Shown here in pieces: positions 10,601 to 25,600 of a stretch of DNA of 64,000 nt. The first letter of the stretch is position 1. Each line of letters begins with the position of its first letter. Origin of the DNA: Spirodela intermedia (taxonomy: Eukaryota; Streptophyta; Magnoliopsida; Alismatales; Araceae); NCBI GenBank assembly GCA_902729315.2, contig LR746271.1, positions 2,750,001 to 2,814,000 of the forward strand. Reading direction: 5' to 3'. The notes beneath the pieces are model-generated. The model saw only the letters and a list, made by a program, of their open reading frames with translations, was not told the origin of the DNA and ran no database searches. The position numbers were made by a program, and so were the translations under genes.

Positions 10601-13600
10601 AATGATAAACCCTTCTAAGATTGGAGAATCACACTGTTCCTTAATTTCATAACACAATTGTATGTGAATCACACATCTTCCTTCCAATAGGACATAGGCT
10701 TTTCTTTTAATACATTGGATGTTCCTTCCCAAAAACTTTGTTCTTATTGTCACCTGGCAGAAGGGATAATAGATTGGAGAGAGGGAATTTCAATCTTTCG
10801 AAAGTGGTATGACATTGCTTGGATTAAGAATTTGGTATGCTGAGAAAACGTCTTACACCTAGAATGGGAAGAGAAACTATTTCATTTGTCTAACTTTCTA
10901 GGCTTTCCAATTTTCATTTTCAATGGCTTTCCATTTATATAGTTATTAGCCCAAATATCTTCTGCAATGAAGCTGTGCTCGAAAGCCATCAAAAATTGGC
11001 TTAATTGGCTTTTCTTTTATTAACTTTTAGAAACTCTAGAGAAATCCAGCTTCATTTTGTTGTACCAGAAACGGAGTCTGCTGCCTTAGTTTCAGTCATT
11101 TTTGGACTTATGGAGTTTTGATTTTCATGGGGATCTCAGGACTGCATCAGGTGAAAGAATTCAGATTGTTGCATAGTGCAAGTTAGTGTGATCTGAGTCA
11201 CTAAGGAGTTACATGTTAAGACAAATGTAGTCATGATAACACAAAGTCTAGAGCTCTAATAGGCGCCCAGCACTCATGGAAGAAGAAATCAAACTTTATT
11301 GATCAAAAACAGTTTACCAAGAGAGTGAGATCCAGTATTTATACCAGATCCCTTGGAGGTCCTAGACATACTGATGTAACAAGAAATGAAAGGTACATGA
11401 GGACATATATGTAAACATGTAAGGTATACAAGTTATTAAGTACATCTCGACAACATTTCCCCTCAAGCTGGTGAGGGGATGTCATCCATTCCTAACTTGA
11501 GAATAATCTTCTGCAGTTGTGTACCTGAGATGCCTTTAGTAAGTATGTCTGCCAACTGATTATTTATTAAAATGTATGATATACAAATCACATTGGCCTC
11601 AAGTTTCTTTTTGATGAAATGGCGATTGATCTCCACAATTTTGGTATGGTCATGCTGTACTGGGTTGTGCATTAGATTGATTGCTGACTTATTGTCCCAA
11701 TAAATCTTCATAGGACTGAATAAAGGAATTTGTAACTCATCAAGTAAGTTTTTGACCTAAAGTAACTCACATATTCCTTGGGCAAGTGCCCTAAGTTCAG
11801 CCTCAGCACTTAATCGAGCAAATACATTTTGTTTTTTACTCCTCCAAATAACAAGGTTGCTACCAAAAAAAGTAAGATGATCAGAGGTTGACCTTCGATC
11901 AATCATTGAGCTTGCATAGTTAGCATCTGTAAACATCTCGACCTCGACCTGCATGTTTACTATGTTGTTATGAGTGAAATCCTCCTATGAATTGTGGGAG
12001 AGGATGATGCAGCTTTGAGTGAAAGACGAGAAACATCCACAAAGGAACCCAAAGTCACAATCATGCTGACTCTGAGTTTAGTATCTTGAAATAACTACCA
12101 ATACGAGTGATGAGTTGCCTTTTTAATAAAAGAAGGATAGGCAACCTGACCCAAAGGTAAAATGTCACTGATGCTTAACAGATTTCATGACGTATAGTTC
12201 AGCAAACGTAAAAGTCAGACCAGATGGTAATCAGGCTCCTCACTTCAGCATGTTTATCCTCAACATCCCGGATTAAATGTAATCACCAAATCATAAAGAA
12301 GGAGAAGAGATTTTTCTATTTACAATCTAAGGCAACTATGGACATGTGCTGATGCTCTTGCTTTTAAGCTCAGCAATCTGGGAGTTACTGTGTAGCTATT
12401 ATAACAATAGTCTATTTGATGACAAGAATCATTAAATCGGCAGCCAAACGTGCCTCTATGCTAGGTAAGCCCATGAATGCCTATGCATTTACTATTTTAA
12501 TCCCTGGACAGTTGTCGTACCATCTCCTTACATCAGAAATATGCTTTTCTCTGTTGTGTTTGACTTTTCTTGCGGGAATGAAGGAAATCTGTGCTGATTT
12601 TAAATTTCTTCCTGCTATATGCTGGAAAGGTGGTTCTCCTCAGTTGAATTAAGTGGCTTCGGCTTGAAGAGTATAATCTTTGAGAAATAATTTCACCTTC
12701 ATATTTTTGGTTAACTTAGCTGAAAGCTAACAACGTACTGAAATGCTCTCTAATCTCAGTCCAAAAATGAGTGCGAATAAATCATTATTATTATGTAATA
12801 TGGCCTTTTCTCTTAACTTTTTACCTTTTTTGGTGGGAGAGAGATTTAAGTTTCAGGAGCTTTACATGTTTACATTCTTTGCCCATAAATTTTCTCTTTA
12901 CTCCAGTTTGGTGTTTCCTGGGTTCTGTCGCCTTAAATCACAGAAAAGAATAACCTCCATGGCACTCATTTCTAGATACCTTTTGGAAAAAATATTTTTA
13001 ACCTGTCCAGGAATTGTAGCCCAGATGATTATTGACATAATGGAGGTTATGCAAAGCATCAGATTGACAACACGCTATAAAGTGTTTAACCACCTTTAGA
13101 CCAGCTTTCCTACCACCAATGGACTAGTGCCATGATTCTCCTATCCCTGGAGAGCCTAAACATCTAATTGATGAGATGCTGTAAAGAGTGTGATCAGATT
13201 CAGACCTTCTTTCCTCAGTAACTATGGACTAGTGCCACGATTCTCACATTCCTAGAGAGCATAAATATCCAATTGAGATTCTGCTGTAGATTAATCTGGA
13301 TCTCACCAGATCTTGTCAAAACCTCAACTATTCCATTTGCCATCATCAAAGAAGTATGCATCATTCTATTGGACCACCAACTCAGGTTTTCTGGGGAAAC
13401 TGTAAATCATAGGATCTATTTGTTATTTTATCCTCTCAAGGGAGTAGTCTGGCCTTTTGGCCTATAAGGATAGTTTAGCCTTTTACCCAAGGGGAGTATA
13501 GTTGTAATCACTCGATTTCATAACTATAAACTTTGCGAGGGGTTGCACAGATATGAAAAAGTCTGATACAGCAACCTTCATTTTTCCTATCCTCTTGTTT

Positions 13601-16600
13601 CTTTAGGAAGAGTTTGATCCTGTTTTGGCTATAGAAATATTAAAGATAGAGTAGGGAAGACGAATATAAAATTGGAAAATAATCTAAAATTTCATTCTTT
13701 TGGTTCCTCTTATTCTCTTCTGAACATTCTGGATTTTTAATCTTCAACAACTTCAATTTTAGGTAGGCCAGCACTGGAACTAATTTTACACAGAACATTT
13801 CTCATAACTATCGGCCAAAATGTAAGACCTATTTAGTCTTGTCTTAAGGTGAGACAGGCCGTGGAAGGGTTGCCAACCAGTGAGGTCTCATGGAAAACAA
13901 CATGTTGGCAGCCCAAATGAACCCAAACATAGTGCATCCTCTTTTTCTTCTCCTTTGGTACCTGAACTTACAGGAAAGTATGACAGAGGTAGCTCATTTA
14001 GAAAGCTTTCATCATTCAGAGGAATATAATGGATGGAGTATTAAAAAGGGAATAGGGAAGCAGGAGCTTTTGTGTTAATTACCTTCCTCATGTGTGCCTC
14101 CATTGCAGCAGGAATGGGGTCTCCCAGTTTATTTTGTGGTTGCCGAACTCCACACCTGATGCTGTAATAAGATGGAGGAGGATCTGTGATAATGATTGCT
14201 AAAAAAAAAGGAAGTGGAGGGAGATAGTTCATTTCAGGCCAAACTACAAGTATGGTGGTGACAAAACTAGGTGCGATGGCAGGGGTAATACCCTAGAGGA
14301 GAGAATTTTTGAGGTGTGCCCTCACTCCTGTCAATGAAGTGGTAAATGTGAAGATGAATATGTCCCCATTTTTGCCATGCGTCTGGAGGCTTTTTTCTCT
14401 TTTTAAAATCACCTCGCTACCTGTAAGTGAGAAATAAAAGAAGTGACTTTTTGGGAGCCCACAATTTCCCAACTGAGCTGACACTCAGAACCCTATTCAT
14501 GCACAATCCTTATTCCTTTCAAAGCGGGAAAGACGATCAAAGACTAGTGTGTTAGTGAGTCATTTAGAATAGAGGCCTATTGGACCCATATTTTGATGTC
14601 TTAACCCTAGATATAATTGGTGAGCTAGAGGGCTACGAATTTAACCAATTTTACACTTGTAATTTGACATAATATGAAAGCCTTTGGTTTCTCAAGATGT
14701 TCCCCTTGCCACCACCGCCTCTGCCCTCAAGCCTCTCCATCTGTGCGGGTGAGAAAGATAGGGCTGTAATTCGCCCACACGTAGCTCTATTGCTATGACC
14801 TTCGCTGCTACTCCTTTGTCCACTACTGGCAATTCTGTCTTATTGTTTTTCTCATAATCTTCTGTCCCTCTCTCTCTCTCTCTCTCTCTCCTTGCCCCTG
14901 TCTAGTCTCTCTCATGTTGTGAGAAGCTGACTGTCTATTCATTCTTCTAAAGCTTTCATCCATTACTCTGGCTTCAAGTCTGGCCTATGCTTCTTTGGCT
15001 TAAGCCTTTGTATTTCCTTCTCTGGTTTCATAGTCAGCATAATATTTGCAATGTCTGCGATGCTGGTGTCTGCTAATTTAGCTTCTATGTAGGCCTCTAC
15101 TACTTTGGCTTTGCCTCCTTGTCTCTTACTCTACTTTGAAGCTGACAAATAGTACTTTACTTTTACTTTAACTCCCTCTGCATCTGGACTTTCATCAATA
15201 TCCAACTCTTATAAAAGCTCTCAAGGTAATAAATTTATAAGGCATAAACATTTTACTATATAGAGTGATTCAAACAATCAGTTAAGCTTTAAAATAATAT
15301 GGTCCACTTTTTAACCAAAGATTGCTTCTGGAATTTTATTATAGGCATCATTCACATGCAATGAATTGAGATTATTCTTTATTAAAAATATATAATTAGT
15401 ACTTATTGTAGTAGTCATCATGGAATATCCATATTTTATCAACAGGCCTATAATACCTCTTAATGGATTATTAAATAAAGGTTTTAATGAACTTGATTAA
15501 AAAAATTCTTACAACGATCTCAACATTTTAAATCAATTATTTACCCCATGTAAATGACTTATAATTTTTTTCCATTCGCATTAGACCTTGTGACTGCTGA
15601 GTATAGTTAATCCTCGTTTTTAATCTTTTCCTTGTTATTTCCTCAGTGAACATTTCAAATTTACTACTTATTTAAGAGCTTTAATTACCCTTGTAGGATG
15701 GGACTTGAAAATTGCTCGAATGCGTCGGATGGAGTTAGGATTGTACTATCTGAGATTTGATGAAATAGAACGGTGAGGCTTTATTATTTTCTTTTTCTTT
15801 TGTTTAGCTAAGTGCAAGCTGAGATATTATAATGATGTAAAAGGGTCCATTGTATCAAATCCTTTACCAGGCAGAAAAAGATTGCACACAATGGTTATGA
15901 AGATTATGGAATAATACATTATTCTAACTTACCTCGGATAATTACTGAGTCAACTATGCCAGGCTTCTTGGATTCTTGGAGGAATCGCTTATTCAACATC
16001 CCAGCTCCTGTGTGGTCAATGGCTTTTTGGTTTTATAAGAGGGAAATCTTTAGTAACACTGGATATTAAAATAGTCAATATAAACAGGATGCCTTCTTGG
16101 ATGTTGACCTGTGAGACAGATCAGGCTATTTGTTAAATAATCAAGAAATAGAACATTGAGGGATTTCTACTCTAATAATCGTTTCATTTAGAACCCGAGA
16201 ATCATAAAGTCTACCGTATTTATATTTATGTATGGTAGTGTATACTTCAGAATTCAATTTTACGAAACTTTTTTCCCAGACTTTGAGCCTCTTAGCATTA
16301 TGTTCCCATATTTTCCCTAAGAATATTGATAAAATTCAATGATTTTTTATAACGTTAGCCAAAACTTTGTTCTATCCGCTTCTTGGATTAGTTATTTTCA
16401 TCAAATTCTATAGATTGATACCTGATGCAAATTTCTAGTACGCGAAAGCCCAGAAGAAATTTGACATGTTTTTCTCTGCAAACTGGAATATTGTGAAAAC
16501 TTCTGTAATGAGAAACACACGTGGATTGCTGATCCACCATTTCCATTGTTTCTGTATAACTGATATCTGATTGGATGATAAGTGATTCTTATAGTTTTAT

Positions 16601-19600
16601 GGATTTTTCTGCCTTGTATTCTTGGCTGTTTTTTTTGCATTAATTGATTTTATTTGTCGAAAACTATACAATGATGCAAACCCTAGGAGGATATACAATG
16701 GAAAAAAATCCCTGAATATTATTCCTATCATAGATTACTGCTGGTTACACACAAGTACAAAGGTCACGAAATAAGGAAACCATCTAACAAAATAGGAACG
16801 TGACATAATAGGAAACTAATCAACTAAGAGCTGAACTCCTAAATATACATTGGAGGGGGAAAGTAAGGGAAGTTATTTTGGGGTGAAAAAACCATTGCTG
16901 GGAGTTTCATAAACACAGTTTCAAGCACTGTGATCCTACTATTATTTAAACGTTATGGATTTGGGTTGCCTTATGACCAGAATTCTAAAATCACGTGATT
17001 TACTTGGGATTGGACTATTTTTATTAGGATTTCTCGTTTTTTATCCATGTTTGTAATCTAATTGGCTGAGGAATTAGCTCTTACTAGTCATTTTTTTTCT
17101 GGTTTAAATTAATCAAAACAAGGTTTCAATTCTAACATATTAGCTTTATCAGCCTGATCCTATCTTATTTGACCTGATTTTAATAGTCCTGAGAAACAAA
17201 TTTTGAATCCAAAGCTGTCTCAGTCAGTTCTGTTTGCCTGGGAGTAAACTTGACAGCTTCAATTGTGGTTCTTTGTCGTCATGATGTTCATGGTATTCTC
17301 GTGTACTCCTTACTTGAAGAATGCACTACTGTTTAGGCTTCTTTGCGATGGAAGTTTAACATTGAAGATTATCTAACTTGAGTTTTCGAGTATGTGCTAA
17401 TAGTGAAGAATCACATCCATTCTCATGGTATTTCTCCCTGTGGAAAATTTTGTTTCGTAGGGTAGTTGCCAATTCATTGACATTTAAAGTGAAATGATAG
17501 ACATAATGATTTATAATCATCAAACAGTGGTTACTTGAGTATGGATACTCTTATGGACCTTATCATAAGGAGTTGTCTTCTCGCAGTCTCCTAAGGATTT
17601 AGCACATCTGTTATAAGACTAAGTATTTATATTAATCTTCTTTTATGCCTTTCTTTCCATATAGGACTGCAACGTTACAGGAAGAATTAGAGGTAGAGAT
17701 TGCTACTGTCCTTGCCTTACTGATTTATTTATTTTCGTGTATATTTTCTTCCCAGACGTTTAGTTTAAGGTTTGCTACTCTGATCAGGAGGCAACAACTT
17801 GAAAAATGAATTTAGTCAAGTGGGACTGAGAAGTATGAGATTTTTTCTTCTTTTTAACACGCTCAACAAGATCTTCATGGGAGTTGGAAGATCCTGGAGA
17901 CTAAACTTACCTGGACATAACCCAAAGTTCGATGTAAAAAGGAGTTGGAGAGGGATACATTGCTCTTTATTGCTAGGAAAAGGTTTCTGTCGAGCCGAAC
18001 GAAAATGAAAATGAATGTAAAAGATTGTTGATTTTGCCCTGTTTGTTTAGTACATCATATTATTCTAAGGCATGAGAAGGAATTACAAAATAAGGTGCTT
18101 GTGGGATGAACTTCATTTACCATTGAGGTGCTTGTGGGATGAACTTCACTATATTATAAACATTGCCTCCCTAAAGATGAAGTTTGAGTCTTTTTCGAGT
18201 TAAATTTTGTTTCCTTTTAGTTTCATTAATTGACTGTTATGTTTCTTTTTCTATAGTTTATAGGCCCCTGCCTATTATAAACCGGAATGCATCCTCTTAG
18301 GATTCTGTCCTTTAAAATATATAGCTCCTCTCAGTTGTATTTGCGAAGAAAATTATAGTGGCTTCAGCATCGAATTTTTTCTGATAAAAGTAGCTCATCC
18401 TGCAGGATCAACTCCACATGTTGATATGCGGAAAAAGGGTAGTGTTTGTGTTTTGGTGTGTGACCAAATAAATTTCTTGTTCATATATTACACAGAGAGC
18501 CTTGTGTCCCTTATCCGCCTAGTATGTGATCTTGGAACTACATTGTGCATTCAATAATATTTGTTTTCAGATCTTGGAACCCATTTTTTCCCTTTTTTAT
18601 TTATAGTTATAATGTTATTATACATATAACAGCTTAGTATCATATGTATTATTCTTGGTAATGCATTCTGTCTGATGTCTGAGACAGATCTTTGGAGAAG
18701 CTAGCAGATGTAATTTTGGCAGAAGAGGGCATGCTGAGATTACTCTTGACTTCTGCCTATAAGATCTTCTCTAAAGTTGGCAGTGAGAGTGAGGTAGCCA
18801 TAGCGTCAAGGTATGTTCTTTGCTTAGCTCTTCTTTCCTCTGAAAATTTCTTATTTTCATGTAAGAGATTAAAGTTTTCAAATAAAAAAAAACAATTTTA
18901 AGCATTAGGCTGTCAACATTTTATTTTAAATACGACATAACTACACTAGTGTACTGGTTAGCAATAAAGCAGATGCTCCTTCTCTGTTGAAGTTGCTCTT
19001 TGTTCAAGTTTTAGTAATTTCTATGATTTTTTTTGGTTACCGTCTTGTCTTCTTTCATGTCAATATCTCATAACTGCATACTAAGAATGGTATCCATTTT
19101 TGGCAATCTCTAGGTCATGACCAAATAGTGTTGCACCCTCACTATTTGGAGCTTAAAATGCAAGACAAACAACCTCATAGTAAGAACTGTTATTTGAGAA
19201 GGGATGGATCATTTATCATTTTGTGTTCAAGGAAAGGGCGAAATATATGGTTTTAGAAGGTAAAAACTGCAATTGTTGGTAATTTTGAGGATGTCCAACG
19301 CAATAAAAACATTTTCCAATGCATTGAGAATGCTTGTGGGTACAAATAAATGTTATGTTGATGGATTTAAGAATTTGATTGTTGAAGATGCGAATGGGCT
19401 TATGCCATTTAAGTACTGGACAAGTAGGGCTTGGTAATAAATTTCACCGGCTTGGACAAGAACCACAGAACAGGTGTAAACCATGTTACATAGAAGTCTA
19501 ATGGAGATTACCCTAATTTGGAAATATCTGTTCAAAGTTTGTTGTGCATGTGTCTTAGGTCTCATTTTGAAGTGTGTATCCCAGAAGGATTCGAAATATT

Positions 19601-22600
19601 CAAATATTTTTTCCTGGGGTTAACCATTTCCAAATGAGGGTGCCTCAACTGCTCTGAATAATTGCTTCATCCCTTTAGCTAAAAGGCTGAAATATTTATA
19701 ACTAAAGCATCACAGATCTCCAAAAGTAACCATCTCAATTTCCTGAAGACAGGATATCAACCCTCTTTTCCAAAACACATGGTAACGAAATTGTGTTCAC
19801 ATAAAGAGAAATGGGCTTTTCACTGCAACAAAAGTGTAACAACATTGTTCATGTCATGGGGATGTTAAAGTTGTTGGCCCTATGATGCTGGGAACTGATC
19901 CTTCCATTTTCTTCAAGGCTTGGGCCCAGATAAAAAGTTAGCCTTGCATGGGACATGAACAGGAAATTTCCTGATATACATGATCCAGCATGTCTCCCAA
20001 GACATCTACATAGTCAAAAATGGTAAAAAGCAGAAAGGATTTGCTGTCATCAACCCCACCCATTAGCTGCATCAGGCATGCCATGCTTAGCTGTTCGAAG
20101 ATTGTGAGATAATTTGCTTTCTGAATGGAGTACCATTGTCTACTAGCCTGTGTTTCTCTGTTGAATAGTGTTAGTTTTAAGTATGCCTTCGGCAATGACT
20201 ATAGTGTCACTGGCTTCTTGTTATTTCTGTTTTATCGAATTGTTGTGGAATTATTTTTCATGGTGCTATGTATTATTTTTTATAGCACTGCATATTCAAT
20301 AAATATAAAGAAACAACGAGATTTAGAAGTAATAGGTAACACCAAGATTTTCGGACTATGGTAGCTACGGCTTCAAAATGGTAGAACAAAAACCTGCCTC
20401 ACTACACACTGTTGTTGACACTTCTTTTGCTCCTATTACAAAGAATATAAAACGTTGGGAACCAGAGCTAAATAGACTAGATCCTTCCATGAAATAGAGT
20501 AGTTTTTGCTAAAGAACTATTCCATTGTTAATTTATGTATTTTCTTCCATTGGTCTAGAAGATCAGGCTCCCATTTCTTGGTCAAACAACCTTGTTAAGT
20601 TCTTTCCTCAGCGGTCGATGACAACTGGTGACCAGAAAACTTTGATTTGGGATATGGTCGTCCACTGATTGATAGGATCTGGTGTCATGACAAGTATGCT
20701 TTCAGCATGCCACATTTCCAATTTCATTTGATTTGTATTCATGCATTGTAGGCTGTTGACTCTTGCTGCCAGCTTTGCTACCAAGATGATTCAGAGATAT
20801 GGTTTAATAGAATTTGAGGAGGATTACTCTACATCTGGCTATGATAATGGGCCGAACACTTTTAATATGCAGCAGATTCCAATTGAAACAAATATTTCAA
20901 GAAGGCTTGAAGAAATGTCACACTATCTGGAAGTCATCAGAAATCTCCAGCAAAGATTAAGCCTGAAATCCAGAAAATCAATGGTATGAATAGTTGCTAA
21001 TGTGTTTCGATAGAACAACAACCTTTGTGAACTGACAGCATCTTTCTTATTTCATTAGGTAGATGGTGGAGATGGATTAAATCTTGTGGAGATGAGTATA
21101 TGTAACGATGGAACTTTTGTTCCAGATACTGTTTCATTGGTTGTTGTAGGCCCATCTGAGGCTGAAAATCAGGAAGAGAAGACTATTTCTTCATGGGACA
21201 GCACCACTGGTGGCATTAACCAACTTTCTTTATCAATAATCGAAAAATCAGTTGATGGGGGAATTGGTGAGTTTGATTTACCAATCGCCAAAAACGCAGT
21301 TCAGGGAAGGAGATTAATTCCTTGGGAAAATTCCAGGGATATGATCACACGTTGGGAACTAGGTAATCTTGACTTAAAAACTGTTGTGGAAGATGCTTTA
21401 AACTCTGGTCGCATTCCTCTAGCAGTTCTGCAGTTGCACCTTCAGCATCAGAGAGAAATGGTCACTGAAGAGAAGCCTCGTGATTCTTTTAGTGAAGTAT
21501 GTGATATTGGCAGGGCCATAGTTTACGACCTTTTTCTGAAGGTAGGTCATATTGCCTTCTATATTTGAATATTGACTTCAATTACCCCATACTTAGAATG
21601 TATATTTGACAGGGAGAAAGTGGGTTAGCTATAGCAACATTACAAAAACTTGGAGAGGAGATTGAAACCAGTCTCCGTCAATTATTGTTTGGTGCACTAA
21701 GGAGATCCATTCGAACACAAGTTATGGAGGAGATGAAAAGATGTGGATATCTGAAACCGCATGAATTGAAGAAATTGGAGGGATTATCCCTTATCGAGGT
21801 TTTCTTATTCATGTGTATTTATTATTTGCCTTTGTCATATGTTTTAAGTCTCTAACATTTCTCTTTCATTTGCTTGTCTTTTTATTTTAATTCTTGTGGA
21901 AAAGAGACATTACCCAAGTAGCAGCTTCTGGGGAACGTACTTTGAGAGACAGAGGCAATCATTGGAAGTTCCTCTCACCTCTTCCTCATCAGAAGAACAG
22001 CAATTACTAATGCGTTTAGATATGTGGATTGATTGTTCCATTAAATGTGATGAGATTGATGGTGTTGTGATTGGCTCCTGGAGAAATATTTCGAAGGGAC
22101 CTGACTTTCGAATGACTGGTGAAGATATTGCTAGGGCTGGGTACTGGGTTTGTGCTGCCATTTGGTCTGATTCATGGGATCAAACTACCATTGATCGTGT
22201 AAGATTCATTTTTTCATTTGGTTGTTTAAATATTGGACACGTAATGTAATTCTGAAATGATAGTGTTGAAGAATGCCATGGAGCCTCAAGTTAAATTCTA
22301 TATTATGACTTGCAATGCCATGGTCTCTGGTTTACCTACCACAGAGTGGAACTAATTTCTTTCTTGACCACATTTGCAATCAGGGATCCTATTCTACATT
22401 GTGTCCTTGACATGAATCTTATGTTCTGCATTCTACCATTATATTGTGAGTTTCGTGTTATGTGGGAAAAGATGTATAATTGTAGGGCTTAGGAGTCCGG
22501 TTCCTAACTGGTTGGGGCAGGTTAATTGTTGGACCGGTTCCTAATTGTCTCCTGGGCCTGGTACTTGTATATAACCAGGCCCGAGCCAGACTTGAAAAAG

Positions 22601-25600
22601 CACAAGAATTCATTTTCTTCCACCGCATATTTGCCTAGGGTTTTTTGTTTGTGGCATGTTGGTTCTAGTTATTAATGTTTATTTTTTCTTGATACCTTAT
22701 CACATGCCGATTTTAAATGTTTAACATTGTTGCTTTTGGTCAGTAAAGTTAAGGCTTTCGCTTTCACCTTCAATGTGGTGTTTTCTGTTATAAGAGTGAT
22801 ACCATATGGCTAGTTTATAAATTTAGCTCACCTGGAGGATGGCTTAATGCCACAGTGGATGCTGAGTTGGCCTATTCTTGCTCCATTGGTTCAAAACTTG
22901 AGTCCTCCCTTGGATGGCATTTTGTAATTATTGCAGTGAAATCATAAAATTTGGCTATTTCATAATAGCAATGATTTCTGCTACTTCAATTCAACATCTC
23001 CTTTGAAAAATGGTTGCATTTATAGTGCAACTCTTCTAATGTGTGACTGCGCTGTTTTATTCTCTCTAAAAGCTTTGATATGTTTGTTGTTGCATACGCA
23101 AGTACCCATATTTTAGGAATGTTCTCTGCTTACTATAAAATAAAATATTTCTTTTGCTGATTTGTTATTGTGATGTTTGTAAAATTGTGTTTGTTGGTGC
23201 TCTGTTTATTTTTCTGTTCCCATCCTTGCAAGATTACTTTTCGGTTTTTGTCTCATAGCACTATATATCATTTCCGGGCATTATAGCGTTTTGATTAGTC
23301 TATACTATTGGAGATAAATAACAGAATGCAGATGTAGAAGAGCACACGTTTCAATTTAGCTGTGCTAAAATAATGTCAGTTGGTGCACGGATTTTGGAAT
23401 TGCCTGACTTCTCGTAGTTGTATGCTTGTTTCTGTTTGATCTTGATATGTGTGCTTTATTTTGAATTATATGAATTTCTGTTGAACGACTATCAATCCCA
23501 ATGCCCAAGGATTTTCATCAATCTTATTTTTTGTGCAGATAGTGCTGGATCAACCCCTTACTCTAGGAGTTCATATACCTTGGGAATCCCAGTTTGAGTA
23601 TCATGTTGCACATAATAACTGGGATGAGATTGAAAAGCTCTTAGACATTATTCCCTCAGAAATATTGGTGGATGGAATTCTGAGAATCGATTTGGATTGC
23701 ATATATCCTGATTCATATTCTAATGGGGAAAAAAACACTTGTTTCCCAACATATGCTCATTCTTCTCCTAATTTGGAGCCTGACTTCGTGAATATACCTG
23801 ATGTTAAAATCCTCAAGTTATCAGGAGCCAGCATATGTTCATCCTGGGTAAAGATTCTTTTGGAGCAGGAACTTGCCAAGAGGTTTATTTTCTTGAAAGA
23901 ATACTGGGAAAGTACCGCAGAAATTATGCCTCTTCTTGCTCAAGCGGGTTTGATATATGACAATTCTACTCAAGGCGCCATCGATAAGCTGGAAAAAAAA
24001 TCGTCAGATTCGCAAGTATTAGAGACAGATATACATTCTCACAGAGATACTTCAGAAGCTTTGCATAGACTTGTAATCCACTATTGTGTACAATACGCTT
24101 TGCCACATCTCTTGGACTTGTATCTGGACCACCACAAATTGGTTTGCGATAATGATTCTCTTAGTTCACTGGAAGAATCTGCTGTAAGTTGCCCATAGCT
24201 TAATTTGTTCTTTCCTTCAAATGAGGATGGTTTGGGATAATGTGTGCAGTTTCAATGTTTCTATCTTGATTTTTTCATTCGCTATTATGTTCAACACCAT
24301 CTTATAGTTGTATTATAATGATATATTTTTCTCCATCTCATAAACTTTCTAGAGCTTGACGTTCTCTAAAACATCCTGTGGTAATCTGTTTTTGGTTTTA
24401 AAGCCTCCAAAAGCACCCTACATTGGAGAGTACCCTTTTCTTTGTCGAATTTAGGAGTAAACACCTAGAAGCCTTGGATTGTTAGAAATAATTCCCTTTT
24501 TCTGCTACAATCACCTCGTTCATCACTAACTATGATTTAATTCTGGTTAAAATGTTTGCAGATTGGGTTTACCATTGATAAAAGATAGAAATCCTAACAT
24601 TCCTCCTCTCTCTCTCTATCTGTCTTAAGGGAGGAGGCCATTGCTGGGCAGGTCTGGTTGGAGGACGACCTCCTCCTCTGGGTTGGTGTGGTGGGGGGCT
24701 TTCTCTTAGCTGGGGTCCATTAGGGAGTATTTCCCCCTTCTCCGTCCTTAATGGGGGGGAGGGAGTTGTCACTTGGCTGGGCTCTCAGTTGAAGGTTTGG
24801 CGCCGTTGAAAAGGTGGCAATCGCCAACATGGGCCTAAGTGGGAGAATGAGCCCCTTGTCTGTTTGAGGGGGTGGAGGTGACTCGAAGTTAGGCCAGGGC
24901 CTGGTGAACAGGCCATATCCAGGTGCTCAGGATATTGCCCAAACCATGGTGACACGATGGGCCCTTTCATTGGCTCTTTGGTGGCTTGTTTGACCTTGTC
25001 CTAGTCTGCATCCTCGGTGGCAAGATGGGTCTACGCCTCATCCCTCTTAACACCTTTGAGGGAATGGTTGGAGCACCTTGGGCTTTTAGTTAGGCTTGCG
25101 ACAAGGTTACAGGAATTTATAGGACTAGAAAGGTTATTATGGTCTTTAAAAGGGTAATTTGATATTTATGAAAAATTTCATGACACAGGTGTTAAGAGGG
25201 TATTCACTGCATTTCCAATTTTAAATCAGCAGCTTGAGCCCCGGGGCTTAATTTATGATAGTTATGAGGACTTATTACCGAATAAAGTTAATTAATTTTC
25301 TTAGATTTGGGGTTGGTTTGACACTGGACACTGAAACATTTAGTGAGTTGTTAATCCTTAATCTTCACGGAATCTTTTTTTCTCAGTATTTATTTGCAAA
25401 CTGAAAGTGAAAATAGAAAGTCATAGATGCTGCATCTGGTGTTTACAAGCCACACTCTCTCAAAATGGCATGTTGATATTGCAATGGATGCTTGTGCATT
25501 TCCTTATCAGTGTAAAGGCTTGTAACTACCATGCAGTTTAACTGAAAATTTTAAATAGGAAGCTTGTTTAAAGTTTTTGAATTTAGTTTAAACAGGAAGC

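Larger units (their letters stand above)
10145..15696 (+). other. Intron 2 of spatacsin gene (5552 nt)
   Basis: Donor AATG|GTGAGC and acceptor CCCTTGTAG|GATGGG. The flanking codons join in phase to read WENGWDLKIARMRRMELGL, matching the conserved family block. It is the longest intron and contains a copia 3' end (11214-11954), a 103-bp-period tandem duplication (13101-13288) and a TC microsatellite (14869-14890). The remaining open frames (for example 12743-13099 and 13890-14078) have no recognisable domains and are treated as noncoding. Confidence 0.85.

Noticed and set aside
17665-17692. Possible 28-base exon in intron 3 with AG and GT borders
   Set aside because: Including it puts the conserved exon 4 (SLEKLADVILAEEG) out of frame. 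Joining exon 3 directly to exon 4 restores the Arg codon and the family sequence.
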